Shown here piece after piece: positions 30,943 through 31,679 of a DNA stretch of 31,679 nucleotides (position 1 is its first letter; every line of letters begins with the position of its first letter). The DNA lies in the NCBI GenBank assembly GCA_002345025.1, contig DDUX01000049.1:1-31679 (forward strand), in the 5' to 3' direction. Both the position numbers and the translations under genes were made by a program. The notes beneath the pieces were generated by a model. The model had not been told where the DNA came from. It saw only the letters and a program-made list of their open reading frames with translations, and did no database searches. The DNA is from Candidatus Accumulibacter iunctus (lineage in GTDB: Bacteria; Pseudomonadota; Gammaproteobacteria; Burkholderiales; Rhodocyclaceae).

Positions 30943-31679
30943 TGTCGGCAACGGATGCGATCGATGCTCCGCCAGCAATCCGCAACCGGCTGCGCCGGCT
31001 CGGGCTGGAGCGGCCGGAGGATCTCATCCTGCATCTGCCGTTGCGCTATGAAGACGAGACGCGCATCACCACCATTGCCGAGGCGGCAGCGGGGGGTGCC
31101 CTGCTCGTCGAGGGCCAGGTTCTCGACCTTGCAGTCGGAGCTGCGCCGCGGCGTCAGCTCGTGGTCCGGGTTGCCGACGGCAGTGGCGGCGTTCTCGCCC
31201 TGCGCTTCATCCGCTTTCACGCCAGTCAGCAGCGGGGTCTTGAAGCGGCCAGCGCGACAGGGCGCAGGCTGCGCATCTTCGGCGAGATACGGCACGGCTT
31301 TCACGGCCCTGAGATGGTCCATCCCCGCTATCGCATCGTCGCCGCCGATGAGCCACTGGCGCAGACGCTGACGCCGGTATACCCGACGACCGCTGGTCTC
31401 GGTCAGGGTACGCTGCGCAGACTGATCGCCCGCGCGCTCGCCGGTGCCGATCTAACGGAGCTGCTCGACGCGGACTGGTGTCTTGCCCAGGCGCTGCCGT
31501 CGTTTGCCGAGGCGGTGGCGCTGCTGCACGCGCCACCGTCGACGGTTCCCGAATCGACCCTGCAGGATCGCAGCCATCCCGCCTGGCGACGCATCAAGTT
31601 CGACGAACTGCTGGCACAGCAACTGTCGTTGCGCCGCGCCTACCTCGCGCGGCGCCGGCAGCGGGCGCCGGCGCTGCCG
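30942..31679 (+). CDS. recG: ATP-dependent DNA helicase RecG, N-terminal part (partial)
   Basis: The frame is open to the right edge (246 codons visible). RecG regresses stalled replication forks and processes branched DNA. Visible are the N-terminal helix region, the LGLERPEDLILHLPLRYEDE motif, and the OB-fold wedge domain (about 50-150) that splits fork DNA. HPAWRRIKFDELLAQQLSL marks the link to the helicase domains; Walker A and the other motifs lie outside the window. ATG 30942 shares its A with the ridA stop codon. Confidence 0.95.
   Translation, partial: MSATDAIDAPPAIRNRLRRLGLERPEDLILHLPLRYEDETRITTIAEAAAGGALLVEGQVLDLAVGAAPRRQLVVRVADGSGGVLALRFIRFHASQQRGLEAASATGRRLRIFGEIRHGFHGPEMVHPRYRIVAADEPLAQTLTPVYPTTAGLGQGTLRRLIARALAGADLTELLDADWCLAQALPSFAEAVALLHAPPSTVPESTLQDRSHPAWRRIKFDELLAQQLSLRRAYLARRRQRAPALP

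Overview
The window is high-GC DNA, almost fully coding, from a betaproteobacterium. The ribosomal protein sequences, the secY-infA-rpmJ-rpsM order and a zinc-type S4 suggest Rhodocyclales, possibly an Accumulibacter-like organism. That placement is inference from remembered protein sequences, not a search. I see no mobile element, CRISPR array, tRNA, rRNA or phage gene.

Region 1 (1-14284, + strand) is the fused S10-spc-alpha ribosomal protein cluster. It starts with the 3' end of tuf, then rpsJ-rplC-rplD-rplW-rplB-rpsS-rplV-rpsC-rplP-rpmC-rpsQ, rplN-rplX-rplE-rpsN-rpsH-rplF-rplR-rpsE-rpmD-rplO-secY-infA-rpmJ, and rpsM-rpsK-rpsD-rpoA-rplQ. A strong intrinsic terminator follows rplQ. Internal sigma70-type promoters lie before rplC, rplN and, more weakly, rpsM. 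The rplC and rplN promoters share a 9-base leader element at the same distance from the -10 box.

Region 2 (14300-16141, - strand) is one Atm1-type ABC exporter, convergent with the ribosomal cluster and divergent from region 3.

Region 3 (16219-27042, + strand) is a fatty acid beta-oxidation locus. A PsrA-like TetR repressor gene leads fadE, a FadI-type thiolase, a compact FadJ-type hydratase/dehydrogenase and a YciA-type thioesterase. A second promoter drives a reversed-order dehydrogenase-hydratase fusion and a FadA-type thiolase. Both promoters carry a near-identical palindrome, CAAAC-N4-GTTTG type, starting one base after the -10 box. This points to one repressor switching both units.

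Region 4 (27154-31679) holds a DUF2802-like membrane protein and a SPOR-domain protein (+), a small TPR protein and a FadL outer-membrane fatty acid channel (-), then ridA and the 5' part of recG (+). FadL fits the locus functionally: it would import the long-chain fatty acids that region 3 degrades.

No clearly novel multi-gene system is present. The most useful observations are regulatory: the paired PsrA-type operators and the paired ribosomal leaders.
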